DNA from: Azorinus chamasolen
Taxonomy: Eukaryota > Mollusca > Bivalvia > Cardiida > Solecurtidae
Direction: 5' to 3'
NCBI GenBank assembly: GCA_963576725.1
Contig: OY755240.1
Coordinates: forward strand, 59,334,633-59,398,632
Length of the DNA: 64,000 nt
Shown in pieces: positions 1-9,884 of this stretch. Positions within the stretch are counted from its first letter, which is position 1. Every line of letters starts with the position of its first letter. The notes under the pieces are model-generated. The model had not been told where the DNA came from. It was given only the letters and a program-made list of their open reading frames with translations, and made no database searches. The position numbers and the translations under genes were made by a program.

Positions 1-299
1 TTCAAAATGACCCCAAATTTGGTTTTTAATTCCATGCATTGACTTATTATTATTTTCGGTCTTTCTACACATAGAGCTATGGATAAATGCAGCATTTTCG
101 TTGGCTGACAATTAATGTTGCATGTAATTATAATACTTCAGTTAATCTCTGCTTCTATAACAGAAATATTATTGCATGTACAACTAGGTAAAACTATACA
201 ACATGTCAAAAGTAAGGGCATGGCAATACAACAAAAACGTTAATGGTACATTATGACAATAATTGTTTAAGAATTACTACACAAAAAACTCATTTAACT
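1..299. other. Unassigned AT-rich DNA
   Basis: No coding pattern, tandem repeat or MITE terminus was recognised here. It precedes the first copy of repeat R. Confidence 0.5.
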
Positions 300-888
300 T
301 ATAAAAGTATATGTATGAGTCATAAAGGACACCCCGCATACAAAACACACAACCGCCCAAACAGCACCACGACTACAAACTGCAAATGTACATGGATATA
401 AAAGACACAAAGAGACGCACAGACATAATAAACAAACAATAGGGGAAGATGGAAGTACCGCCTTGGAACGGTCAACTGTCACTGGGGGTGAGTAACCGGT
501 TTCGGGACGTACAACCTCACACTTATTCAATCCCCACCCTAAAAGACAGTGTAAATAAACGTATCCCCTCTCCGACTAATCTACAACAACTACGATGGCA
601 AATACAGTGGTAAAATGAAACAAACCGTATCCACCTGTCGCTAGTGTACTCAATGATTGAGCTGCAACAAGAGTAACTGTAGAAAAGTAATAAAGGGTAC
701 GACAAAAACGAGACAAATATCCGACGTCTTTCTTCCGTTTCCGGATTTAAGAGGTCGCCTTCATAGAGTACTAAACCTTGTCGGCGTACATGCTAAAAGG
801 TCAGCGTGATTGTCAACTGTAAAAGGGTTGACAACCAGATATGCAGTGTGTTGTAGTACTATAGGATCATATCCCTTTTTAATGAATA
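300..888 (+). repeat. Dispersed repeat R, copy 1
   Basis: This is a copy of a roughly 600-bp interspersed repeat whose best version is at 8303-8928. The shared course is: an 'atgagtca' start, a block rich in 'acaaacata', the landmark 'taccgccttggaacggtca', an 'aaccggttt' segment, 'cctcacacttattc', 'cgtatcccctctccga' and an end near 'atatccctttttaatgaat'. Small reading frames on the minus strand recur in several copies but carry no recognisable domain. R may be a non-autonomous DNA transposon; its termini are not clear enough to assign a superfamily. Confidence 0.6.
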
Positions 889-1077
889 TTCTAATATATT
901 TGATGAACAAAGTGAGAAAATGGGTATGTCCAATAATTTTACGAAGTTTGTAAATCACATCACCATAACATTCAGGATGTGAAATATCGTGTCACAGGAG
1001 CGCCTTGATATTACATTTGTACTCAGTAAATATAATTGCAATCTACGGACGTTACTGCAACGGTGATGTTTTTTCCA

Positions 1078-1380
1078 CTGACCGTTCTAAGGCGGTACTC
1101 TCTTTGTCACGATTGCTTTAATGTTCGTGCATTTGTTCATGTTTGTTCGGGGGGCTCGTGACTTTAGACGTGTGCGTTTGTTCATGTTTAAATTTGTCAC
1201 CTCGTGTGCGTGCATGCGTACGTGTGTGTGCGTGCGTGTGTTAGTTTGTTTGTGTGTGTGTTTGGTTGTGTATGTGTGTTACTCGCTCTCTATCGGTGTT
1301 TTAGTAATGGTTGCGTTTTGTGTATGGCTTTTTGTGCTTGACTTTACTACTTTTTCATTTACAATTTCCACACCTTGAAA
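1078..1380 (-). repeat. Diverged, TG-rich variant of repeat R
   Basis: In reverse orientation this starts with 'ctgaccgttctaaggcggta', the R landmark, and continues into a long TG-rich stretch ('gtgtgtgtg' with interruptions). The same variant, with an expanded CA/TG run, is at about 30790-31200 in the opposite orientation. The cysteine/valine-rich peptides readable here are by-products of the TG repeat. Confidence 0.45.
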
Positions 1381-2029
1381 TTAAACAGGATACGTACTGA
1401 CATCATACCCCATACTTGACTATCATAATACGGCGTATACTGGTATTGAAAGCTTTTTTATCATCTAATCCGAATCATATATATATTGGACGTGGGTACT
1501 TTACATTCAATCATATCACAATTGCCATTTATGAATGCATATCGGATGGACTAAAGTTTCCGCAAAAAGGGCTATATTTTATAATGGCGTCGAAACGACC
1601 ATGCCTGAAACGGATTGGGACCGATATCGATCATACCAAATACGATCTTCCAGACAGAAGGTAAAATGTTACTCCAGTGTCAAAACAGTAGGTCATACCA
1701 AACCATAAAATACTCTGTGCTGCGGGAAACCGCAGCATGATAATTTCTCAGCAAGTAGGATTGACCTGTCGTTTTTATTTATAGATTTGTTTTTTTCCAA
1801 ACTATTCCATTCTATACGTAAAGGGTTTTGCTTATATTGACGAGCGAATGTTTCGTGAAGCTCGTGCAGTTGGTTAGACTCGAAGTCCAATTGCCTATAA
1901 ATTATAGTAATTAAAATGTATACCTTGAAATAGTCGGTAAAATGCTGAGCTCACCTAATACAATAGTGGTATTATCCAAATCTACGGGTCATTTTTAAAA
2001 CAAAACCACATGTCAGATCTAAAGGTCTA
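1381..2029. other. Unassigned; weak exon-like segments
   Basis: No repeat was recognised. On the plus strand an ATG at 1584 in good context (ATAATGG) opens 26 codons ending at a possible donor, 'AGAAG/GTAAAA', near 1661. On the minus strand a 65-codon frame (1693-1890) follows a possible acceptor 'ATTTATAG'. Neither matches a family I recognise, so neither is called as a gene. Confidence 0.3.
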
Positions 2030-2672
2030 TATATTATTACAAACAACAAAAAGGAAAACAAAAAAGAATCAACAATAACTATAACAACGCACGTAATGTG
2101 TTGAAATGTTTACACAGCATCCAGTAAAACTATCAATCTGAATTCAAACTACAGTAATGTTCAGCATGGCCTTTAGCTACCAACTGACATACTTACTCAA
2201 GTTTGTTGGATGTTTCGGACATATTGGTAACGTAGTGTGCTCTTCGAAACTTGACTTGTGAAATGGCTGATCCGGCGAGGCAACATCCAACGGTTCATCA
2301 GATAGTCCGGGCTTTCTTGAAATCATGCTGGTCTTAATAGTTTTGGAAAACAACACGATAGCAGCAACTCCAAAGCATATCGTAATGATAAACAGTATCG
2401 TTTTCAAACACTTCATATTGCTCACACGAGGCATGCTTTTTTTCAAACACGTTTATCCCAATAATATAAAGCTACCCTCCGGAAATACAGCAATATCTAC
2501 AGTTTGATAATGGCGTAGTTTTCGATTACCACACGAACTATAGCATGTTACTACTTTTTCTCTATTGCATAATTACGCTGTAAAATAGAATACAGCCTGA
2601 GTAGTAGACATAGTGTATCACATTGGTCGCTCGATAAACATGCATCTGATGTTGTACAAATTTATCGTTAAC
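2030..2672 (-). repeat. Duplicated exon block, copy 1
   Basis: This block aligns along its length with 27305-27925. Both copies contain, read on the minus strand, upstream sequence with 'accacacgaa', a short membrane-protein exon, a GTAAGT donor and similar downstream intron-like sequence with 'attacaaacaacaa'. Conservation outside the coding part shows that a genomic segment was copied, not a spliced mRNA. A third, partial copy of its right-hand 165 bp lies beyond LINE-A (8258-8302 plus 8929-9058). Confidence 0.65.
2197..2416 (-). CDS. First exon of a type II membrane protein, possibly a beta-1,4-galactosyltransferase-like enzyme
   Basis: The exon encodes 73 residues plus one base of the next codon, then a strong donor (GA/GTAAGTATG, G at 2196). 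From the Met at 2416 there is a short basic tail (MKCLK), one membrane segment at about residues 6-23 (TILFIITICFGVAAIVLF), a polar stem, and an end reading 'EEHTTLPICPKHPTNL'. The layout is that of a Golgi type II enzyme. 'LPxCPxxPxxL' resembles the segment just before the catalytic domain of beta-1,4-galactosyltransferases; that link is inference. An upstream in-frame ATG (2446) adds ten residues but is absent from the second copy, so the inner Met is preferred. No later exon was found to the left. It could be a live first exon, an alternative first exon or a dead duplicate. Confidence 0.4.
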
Positions 2673-2794
2673 TACGTTCCTACACATATATCTACCAGGA
2701 AAAATGTACCCAGTTAAACCGACTCTCACTCACAGAAAGTGACATTCACTGTGCGAATGCTGCTGAAGACGATTTCACAGAGTATGTTGTCAAG

Positions 2795-3220
2795 ATGTCT
2801 AAACATGTTTTTGTTGGCGGGTTCAATCAGTCAATTACAGAAGACAAGTTGTACAGTTATGCAACTAAAAGAAACGTTATTAAAGTGACAAAGAGCCAGG
2901 TATATAGACACAGGCATGGTAAATATGCAGCAATCAGGATAAACGTTGAGATCCCGAATAGTGAGTGTTTGACTGAAGGTGATTTCTGGCCAGACGGTGT
3001 TTCATATAAACCATGGTTATCAAATACAGGAATAGGTTATCATCACAAAAGCAATATCAGTGGTAATAGCAATCAGGCTCATGAACAATTTGACTACGTT
3101 GGTTATAATATCAAAGTGACTGATTCATACTATGGTGAGTCTCGCGAGCCACGATACACCACTACGAACTATCAATGGCGTCATAATCGTGCAAATGGCT
3201 ACGATCTCGCATACGACGCT
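2795..3220 (+). pseudogene. LINE-A ORF1-like remnant (RRM-like domain with FWP motif)
   Basis: About 142 codons begin 'MSKHVFVGGFNQSITEDKLY', an RNP2-like strand and helix of an RRM-type fold. A 'DFWPDGVSYKPW' segment follows; this FWP...PW motif is common in the ORF1 nucleic-acid-binding proteins of invertebrate LINEs. The tail is rich in Asn, Tyr and His. The frame is open upstream of the Met as far as about 2681, so the true start lies in the missing 5' part. The reading frame ends exactly where a TTAA-MITE inserted: the stop TAA comes from its TTAA target. The product would bind retrotransposon RNA; here it is truncated and probably not expressed. Confidence 0.55.
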
Positions 3221-3471
3221 TAACCCTTTACCCAATAGCCTGTTTCTAGTTTTGAAGACATATGACCACTTAAAGCAGGTTGAAAGTAAAGCAGAATGCG
3301 CCTTAAGGCGCATTCTGCTTTACTTTCAGCCTGCTTTAAGCTACCACCTACTAGGATATAGAAAATATTTATTATGCAATATGTTCATGACTGTATGAAT
3401 TTGAACTATTTTCTTCCGCGGAGGAATAAATCAAACACGCTAAAAGCCGCTTCTATCAGGTAAAGGGTTAA
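3220..3471. mobile_element. TTAA-flanked hairpin MITE inside LINE-A
   Basis: It starts TTAACCCTTTACC and ends GGTAAAGGGTTAA. TTAA duplication and CCCTTT-type ends fit piggyBac-derived MITEs. The centre is a long hairpin: 'gaaagtaaagcagaatgcgc', a 'cttaag' turn, and the complement. Its arms also resemble those of the pogo-like MITE G1 ('aaagcaggttgaaagtaaagcag'), so this copy combines TTAA-type ends with a G1-type hairpin. Confidence 0.75.
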
Positions 3472-3542
3472 TAGTGTCAGTGTAAATGTACATAATCATG
3501 TTGTATTCAATTTGGGTTTAACAAATCGCTTGTTCTCTCTTT

Positions 3543-4440
3543 TATGTTAGAAAATATCTTTTTGTACATGGAATGCGACAGGTTTAATGTCTAGCTCGTT
3601 GTACTTGAGCAACCCTTCAGAATTTATAATCTTCACAACAGCAGGTGTTAAGTGCTTGTGTGGCGGCCGTAAAACATCGCCCCGTACTTCATTCTTAGTG
3701 TTGTTATACCTTCTGATCCTTCGAGATCATGAATTTCAGTACTTCTTGTTCTGAAAATTGAATACCGCTTAAGCCGGTGCTAGGGGGCGTGAGCAGTGTT
3801 GCACTTTCAATTACTGCTCATAAACAGACTCAATAAAACCGAGTCTGCAATTTTCTCTTTTTGTGTTGCAATTTTTGTTTTCGAGGGATCACCACCCTAC
3901 AGAATTTATTCTCTCATCGCAGTGTGTCGATATCATAGGAATATTGGAGCACTGACTGTATCGGAAAGATTTGCACTTTCTCAATAGTATACATCCTCTT
4001 ATAATGGATTCGGTTACTCTGATTCTGATCTGTTGCTTCCAAGTAGAAGAAGGGTAGGAAAATGGGGAGTTGCTATTTTGTGGCATAGAAAACATAACGC
4101 CAAAATAACTGCACTCGATCTAGAGCATGATACAATAGTCGGGGTTCAAATACAGCTGGCACAGAATGAGTTTATGTATGCATTCCATGTATATTCCACC
4201 AAAATATACAGAGCCCACCTAGCATGTTTGAATGATATCATCAGCACAGACTCGAAAACATTAGTGCACTATTACTTGGTGATTTGAACTGCCATGTTAA
4301 TAGTAGACATTGTTTAAAGCCAACAGATCACGGAGGGTGTGAATTCATCAGGTTCGAACCATATAATAGTTTTATTGCTATTGATACATCTGCTCATAGG
4401 CCTATACTAGCTGATATCAACGTTTTTATAGCTTTAACTT
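3543..4440 (+). pseudogene. LINE-A ORF2 N-terminus: APE-type endonuclease
   Basis: At about 3548 the sequence reads 'ISFCTWNATGLMSSSLYLSN', matching the start of LINE endonucleases (W-N-A-x-G/L with the first metal-site Asn). After the SINE the same frame resumes as 'DIIGILEHWLYRKDLHFLNS', where the E-x-W is the catalytic-Glu region, followed by 'SRRRVGKWGVAILWH' and near 4272 'LLLGDLNCHVN' (GDxN active-site motif). The order agrees with exonuclease-endonuclease-phosphatase domains that nick target DNA for target-primed reverse transcription. The line is broken by the SINE, by one stop in the E-H-stop-L segment and by frameshifts. It ends in a stop near 4440. Confidence 0.65.
3628..3893 (+). 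mobile_element. SINE with a conserved 3' body, copy 1
   Basis: This 266-bp insertion interrupts the endonuclease frame. It is bracketed by near-identical 16-bp direct repeats 'accctWcagaatttat' (3612-3627 and 3894-3909), and the LINE frame reads through one copy on each side, as expected of a target-site duplication. The body 'gccggtgctagggggcgtga' to 'ctcaataaaaccgagtctgc' recurs at 56531-56762 and resembles the deeply conserved SINE domain described in molluscs and other metazoans (Nin/Meta-type; identification from memory). No good A/B boxes are seen at the left, so it is probably 5' truncated. Confidence 0.6.
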
Positions 4441-4599
4441 AAACAACTTTTCAACCTATTAAATGGAATAAAACCACCACAGAGCAGTTACATTGATATC
4501 AGACATCAGTAACACAGTCTCTTGATACACATGTTACTGCCTTCAACAGCGACATGGGCTTTGTAAAAGGGATTGATGATATTGATAATCTGTATCTTT

Positions 4600-5065
4600 C
4601 TATAACGCAGTGTATTCAGCACACTTAGAACTATTAAATACCTACCAAAGTCGAATTACCGCCGTTACCTTAAAACCACTTTGGAATCAATATTTAAAGG
4701 ACAGCCAATCTGCTATTCGCAACTATCGCCGCGCCTGGAGTTCTAAAGGTAGATCGAGAGGTTGCGAATCTGACACATATGTTATGTATATAAGAGCTAA
4801 ATGCATATTCCGATGACTTCACCACAAAGCCGCTAAAGTGTACATTCGCAGCGAGCACGAAGAAATAGATAAAGCTGCCGAAGTCGACAGTAATCTATTC
4901 TGGCGGTTGTTCAAAACTAAAAACAAAACCTGCGGAAATCAGACGGGCAGTGAAATGAAATTCCATGACCGTATATTACGCAGTAAACCGGAAATAACCG
5001 AGGCGTGGGGCAAATATTTCGCTGACTTATATTCCGACATTTATCATGAATCATATGACCAGTAT
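4600..5065 (+). pseudogene. LINE-A ORF2 linker between endonuclease and reverse transcriptase
   Basis: Two broken frames continue ORF2: about 4660-4816 ('PLWNQYLKDSQSAIRNYRRA', then 'YVMYIRAKCIFR') and 4838-5065 ('DSNLFWRLFKTKNKT', then 'AWGKYFADLYSD'). The F-W-x-L-F and W-x-x-Y-F-x-x-L-Y patterns are typical of the segment just before the RT domain in CR1/jockey-type LINEs. The second frame stops where repeat R was inserted. Confidence 0.55.
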
Positions 5066-5908
5066 TTTGTTGTAGATTAGTCGGAGAGGGGATACATTTA
5101 TTTACACTGTTTGTCTTTGAGGGTGGGGATGGAATAAGACTGAAGAGTGAAAAACTTGCAAATCTGATGGCTATCCTCATGTGTGGACCCCCTGTAAATT
5201 TATTTGACCCAATTCCACCATGCAGACTGTGGTTAGCTAAAAAGAGAAGGAAGGGGAGACTTTTGCAAGACTTCAAGCCAAGAAAAAAGGCTTGCAAGGA
5301 CTGCTAAGCCACTGCCATTTGAACAGTTAATTTTGTACAGTGTTAAACAGTTAAAAGTTACAGTTACAAAGTTTTAAACAGTTATATACATTTGAAATAA
5401 CAGAGACCGAGAGTGTTTGTGTCTACTATACCAGTACCACTAAAAGGGCAAGTTACAATATTCAATTAAGGTATGTCTAGAATCTATATAAGTATGTTCT
5501 GTTTAGATGTTTATTACTTTAGAACACAGCAAATGTAACCTTGTAGCATTTTATTGCAGGTACATGAGTTAAACGAATTGTCAGATACTCTATTATTTTT
5601 CATTTCACTCTATTCATTTGAAAAAGGGAGTGAGATACCCTATTCACTGATTTCTTATCTGGGGCACTGATAAGTGTGAGGTTGGGCGCCCATAAACCGG
5701 TTTAACCCCCCCCCTCCCCAGTGAATTTTGTAGCTGACCGTTCAAAGGCGGTACTTCCATCTTCCCCCTATTGTATGTTTGTTTTGTCTTTGTGCGTCTC
5801 TTGATGTTTTTATAGTTATGTACAATTGCTGTTTCCTTGTGTTGCTGTTTGGGCGATTTTTGTTCTGTATGTGGTGTTTCCTGCATGACTCAATTTTGTA
5901 CTTTTATA
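5066..5908 (-). repeat. Repeat R inserted in LINE-A, itself interrupted
   Basis: Read on the minus strand this is R: 'gttgtagattagtcggagag' at the right-hand end of R, then the 'aaccggttta' and 'ttcaaaggcggtacttcc' landmarks, ending near 'tttgtacttttat'. It splits the LINE between the linker (ends about 5065) and the RT domain (resumes about 5909). A 536-bp insertion (5139-5674) separates its two halves. Confidence 0.65.
5139..5674 (+). mobile_element. Insertion within repeat R; possible hAT-type C-terminal fragment
   Basis: R sequence 'ggaataag' stops at 5138 and resumes after 'gataag' at 5674, leaving a short ATAAG duplication. The first 160 bp read 'SEKLANLMAILMCGPPVNLF', then 'DPIPPCRLWLAKKRRKGRLL', a pattern like the end of hAT-type dimerisation domains (small hydrophobic helix, DP-x-P, basic tail); this is a tentative reading. 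The remaining 360 bp are non-coding, AT-rich sequence that could be a 3' UTR. No hAT-type inverted ends or clean 8-bp duplication are visible. Confidence 0.35.
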
Positions 5909-6690
5909 CAGATATTACAAATAGTGTAACACAGATAATAAATAATCGAAATCTAGAATGTTCTATCAACGTAAGTGAAGGAGAAGTCGTACCAGCTATC
6001 GCGTTGTTAAACTCTGATAATATATGTGGTAAAGATAAGGTGTACAATGAACATATTGAATATGGGGGCAGCTCGCTAGTAAAACTATTAACATTACTTT
6101 TGTTAAATGTTAAAGTACCATTATGTTCTCGTACAATTAAAAGAAAGTATAGAATTCTGTAAAGAAAATGGAAGTAAAGTCTACGTTTGTTTTCTTGATG
6201 CTCGCCAAGCTTTCGATCGAGTATGGCATACTGGACTTTTCTACAAGCTCCACATGTTAGGACCTTCACATACATTATTGCTGACTAGAATCTAATTGTA
6301 TACAGGAATGGGAAGCTACGTTCTCTTTAATGGTCTCACTTCAAACTGGTTCCCTACTTTGCTAGGAACCAGACAAGGCGGCGTGTGTTCACCGTTCCTG
6401 TATCTATGTTACATAGATGGATTATTAAATGAATTGGTTAAAACTGATTTAGGTTCATGTATCAATGATATTAACATCGGTAGTCCGTCCTTTGCCGATG
6501 ACTTGGCCTTGATTAGTTTATCCATTAATGGCCTACAATCGATGATTAATGCATGTTATGCGTATGCGTGCTGTTGGCGGATCCAGTACAACGCGCAAAA
6601 ATCTGCAGTAATGGTCTACATGAATCTGCTCGAAGTCGACCGTGTTACACGCGCGCAAGGAAATGGCGTCTTGTCAGTGACCCTTTAGAT
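5909..6690 (+). pseudogene. LINE-A reverse transcriptase domain
   Basis: The N-terminal part reads 'NVSEGEVVPAIALLNSDNIC' then 'DKVYNEHIEYGGSSLVKLL', the fingers region that precedes RT motif 1. A deletion follows. The palm resumes at about 6150: 'KVYVCFLDARQAFDRVWH' (motif A with both Asp), 'LLGTRQGGVCSPFLYLCYID' (motif B, RQGG/SP) and 'SPSFADDLALIS' (motif C, FADD instead of the usual YADD), then 'NAQKSAVMVY'. These cover reverse-transcriptase motifs 1 and 3-6. Internal stops (for example at 6293) and the missing middle segment make it inactive. Confidence 0.75.
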
Positions 6691-7680
6691 GCAGTTGAAC
6701 GATACGCACATCTAGGGGTTACTTGCTGTAAACAGTTGAAACTCTCTACTAATGTCAAAGAAATATTCCATAAACTGAGAAGTTCGTTCTTCAGTTTGAT
6801 ACATGAGATTAGCTGAAGTCATAAAACAAATAGACATATTTATTTTACTGTAGTCCTACCAAAAGCTCTGTAAGGCATTAATTGTATACACCATGTATCC
6901 CGCAATAACTTACTATGCTTAGAACGGGCGCATCGCTTATGTGAAAAATACCTACACGGTCTTAATATGAGAACGACTACTGATATAGCTCATTTGTTTG
7001 TTAGATATTTTACCACTAGAAGCAGAAATTGAAAAATGAAAATTGAATTTCATTGGCCAACAGTGTCGACTTGAACGAGACTGTGCTGTCAAACAGCTGT
7101 TTTAGTCAGACTGAGCTCCGTCGCTATAAATGGGTGCACGTCAGGGTTTATACTAGGTATGTTAGAAACGTTAGATAAATACAATCTCAGGGGTGTATAA
7201 GATAAGTACATTAATAATGGAACACTTTCTGGGAAATATAGATGGAAAAACAGTAGAATCCAATGTTAGAACTCGTTTCATTACAGACTGGAACTCGAGA
7301 ACATCTAAGTCCTGATTCTTTAGATTCAAATAAATTCACCGCGATCATATAATTAATTTCATATATATGGGAACATGCATTATTGTTTCCACATGATCTG
7401 ACATATTATAACTCAGTAGTGCAGCTTATTGCAGGTACCTGTAGAGTGGACGAGCCATGCATTAAATGTGGCGGATAAATCAAAGATACTAGTTTGACTG
7501 ATCATGTTGTCTGTCACTGTCCGGTTCTTGCTCTTATGTTAACACTTTATTAGGTATTTATAATGCATTTGTTGACAACATACTGCAGCATAGAAGGTCT
7601 GCATTTAACAAGTTGTCTCTGACTTATCTACACTATATGTGGGTGACCTATTTGCAATATGTGTCTATTAACTAGTCGGA
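6691..7680 (+). pseudogene. LINE-A ORF2 C-terminal region with Cys/His motif
   Basis: After the RT, broken frames give 'AVERYAHLGVTCCKQLKL' (thumb), 'LYKALIVYTMYPAITYYA' and near 7440 'CRVDEPCIKCGG' followed by 'LTDHVVCHCPVL', the Cys/His finger found at the C-terminus of many CR1/jockey-type ORF2 proteins. The last recognisable codons are at about 7640. Several stops and frameshifts are present. Confidence 0.55.
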
Positions 7681-8243
7681 GATGGGGACAAACAGGGTTT
7701 TGTTTTGTGACCGACATATCTGAGTCTGCAATGTTGTTTTTAATGTTTAACTGTATATCGTATGTGCGTGTGTCTGATCAGACGAGTCTTTGAAATGTAA
7801 ACTGAGTGCGAGACACATTCTCTACATTGTGGTAATTAACTTGTGATGTTGCATTTAGTTGGGTTTGGGTTAGTAATTGGGCAGACTGTCTGTAGATAGA
7901 ATGTATTTTTGCGCTGCAGGTGTGTCTTGCAATTGATAACTTGCAATTGGTTTTCTCCAAAGTTCCCCATTGATATCTCTTTGTTTCGTTTCGAAAGAGA
8001 TATCATGAGCGGGAATGTGTGTTCGTTTAACAAGAACGCATTTGCTCCTGCATTATTAGTAATATAATTCTTCCTTGGTTACTGTTTCATTATTTTCGCC
8101 TCCTTCTTGTTATTTCGTATAGTTCCACTGTTTTCGTGTTTGTTTATTCTTAATTATAATTGTATTTATATTTCCGTTGCATGCATTTGCAATTTGCAAC
8201 GCTCTCCTTATTGGAGGAAATAAAGATATGAATGAATGAATGA
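7681..8243 (+). mobile_element. LINE-A 3' UTR with (TGAA)n tail
   Basis: This non-coding AT-rich stretch ends 'cttattggaggaaataaaga' and then tatgaatgaatgaatgaa. The AATAAA-like signal followed by a short tetranucleotide repeat marks the retrotransposon 3' end. Unrelated duplicated DNA starts about ten bases later. Confidence 0.6.
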
Positions 8244-8254
8244 AAGCAATATCC

Positions 8255-9058
8255 AACATTTAATAACGGCGTAGTTTTCGATTACCACACGAACTATAGC
8301 ATAAGAGTACAAAAATGAGTCATGCAGGAAACACCACATACAGAACAAACACTCGCCTGAACAGCAACACAAGGAAACAGTAAATGTACATAAGTAGAAA
8401 AAACAACAAGAGACGCACGAAGACAAAACAAACATACAATAGGAGGAAGATGGAAGTACCGCCTTGGAACGGTCAGTGACAAATGTCACCGGGGGGTTAA
8501 ACCGGTTTATGGGCGACCAACCTCACACTTATTCCATCCCCATCCTAAAAGACAAACAGTGTAAATAAACGTATCCCCTCTCCGTCTAATCAACAACAAC
8601 CGCGACAGCAAATACAGTGGTAAAATGCATGTATAACAAAAAACATTTAAGTGAACATACTGTATCCACCTATCGCTAGTGTACTCAATGATTGAGCTGC
8701 AAACAGAGTAACTGTAGAAAAGTAATAAAGGGTACGACAAAAATGAAATAGTACAGATATCCGACGTTCTCCTTCCATTTCTGGATTTAAGAGGTCGCCT
8801 TCATAGAGTACTAAACCTTTCTTGTCGGTGTACATGCAAAGAGGCCAGCGTGATTGCCAACTGTAAAAGGGTTCACAACCAAACATGCAGTATGTTGTAG
8901 TACTACAGGATCATATCCCTTTTTAATGAATGTCACTACTTTATCTCTATTGCATATTTACGCTTTAAATAGAATACAGCCTGAGTAGTAGATATAGTGT
9001 GTCACATTGGTGGCTCTATAAACAGGCATCTGATGATTAAACAAATTTATCGTTAACC
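8255..9058. repeat. Right-hand direct repeat of LINE-A, split by repeat R
   Basis: 8258-8302 followed by 8929-9058 re-creates about 165 bp of 2507-2672: 'cggcgtagttttcgattacc', 'cacacgaactatagca', then 'tacagcctgagtagtag' and 'caaatttatcgttaac'. By eye the two copies differ at about a dozen positions, fewer than either differs from the copy at 27775-27925. R entered later, at 8303. Confidence 0.7.
8303..8928 (+). repeat. Repeat R, most complete copy
   Basis: This reference copy runs from 'agtacaaaaatgagtcatgc' to 'atccctttttaatgaat' and is inserted cleanly into the right-hand direct repeat of LINE-A. It contains the internal palindrome 'gtgacaaatgtcac' beside 'taccgccttggaacggtca'. Other copies are at 300-888, 5066-5908 (reverse), 49922-50125 (reverse, partial), 51960-52245 and 58440-58690, with a variant at 1078-1380 and 30790-31200. 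Confidence 0.65.
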
Positions 9059-9264
9059 CCTTACCAAATGTGAAGCATGTACATTTCGGCATGTTTACAT
9101 ATATGTGTATTGTGTTAGTCCAAACCCTCAACATATGCCGTCAAAGGCTATTTTTAATAAACTCGTGGCGATGTTCGCCATTAAAACATTAACAGACTGC
9201 TTGATAATATCAGGTTTTTCCGTCAGAGCACTGAATGTCCCCGATGGACTAATTTCTTTAGTAT

Positions 9265-9528
9265 TTAACCATTTCCCTCATTTAAATGCATTTTGACGCA
9301 TTTTCTAACAGAGTACGCTCAGATCGGACGGTTCCTATAGGAGCCGTCTGGTCAGGGGCTGCCTGTTTGCTTTGGAAATTATATAGATCTGAGTCTACAG
9401 TTTTTTGTCCAAGCAAGGAATTCCCTTGAAATGTTTACCTAAAACATATTCAGCCAATCAATATATACGATGTCATTATTCGTAATACCATTGTTACATA
9501 CATGACTATTGAACAGGGAAAGTGTTAA
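9265..9528. mobile_element. TTAA hairpin MITE, family T1
   Basis: Starts TTAACCATTTCCCTC and ends GAACAGGGAAAGTGTTAA. The hairpin 'cagatcggacggttcctata' / 'ggagccgtctggtcagg' lies nearer the left end. T1 copies share this layout: short piggyBac-like ends, an off-centre hairpin flanked by 'tttgcaaacagag' and 'ctgtttgc', and an AT-rich right half with 'tgaatattca'. Confidence 0.75.
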
Positions 9529-9884
9529 TCAAAGCCATGGACATTGTCTCAAAGTCTGAAAATGCTTGAACTTATTCATTTTTGTGATAATTGTACTTTA
9601 TTCAATCCAATCCAGGGTTGGGGCTTGCAAATCGTGACATTAACATGTCACATGTTCAGAACAGGGATAATTGCATTCCCTACCACGATCATTGAGGCGA
9701 ACATATGTGTTCATGTTAGAGTGGAACCTTGATCCCAATTCTCTGGTTGTGAGTGGTCTTTCCGACCAACTCTGGATTGTGATGAGGCTTTATCGTTTTC
9801 AGATATTGCCATTGTTTGCACTGAACCGGATGCGTCAACCGGAGGCTCACTGGAATAAACACAATTTTTTACCAATCTGATTTT
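9529..9884. other. Unassigned DNA between MITE and tandem repeat
   Basis: Short overlapping reading frames only. No domain, repeat unit or MITE end was recognised. Confidence 0.4.

Larger units (their letters stand above)
2673..8243 (+). mobile_element. LINE-A: 5'-truncated CR1/L2-like non-LTR retrotransposon with nested insertions
   Basis: In order the element holds an ORF1-like remnant, an AP-type endonuclease, a linker, a reverse transcriptase with FADD, a C-terminal Cys/His segment, a 3' UTR and a (TGAA)n tail. A TGAA tail is typical of L2/CR1-group elements, so that group is suggested. The ORF1 frame is already open at the left junction, as expected for 5' truncation. Coding sequence is broken by frameshifts and stops and by three insertions: a TTAA-MITE (3220-3471), a SINE (3628-3893) and repeat R (5066-5908). 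The element lies between two similar direct repeats of about 165 bp (2507-2672 and 8258-9058, the latter split by R). It cannot be functional. Confidence 0.75.

Noticed and set aside
1693..1890. Minus-strand frame of 65 codons after a possible acceptor, as exon 2 of the 2197-2416 gene
   Set aside because: No similarity to glycosyltransferase catalytic sequence is visible and no donor follows; it ends at a stop.
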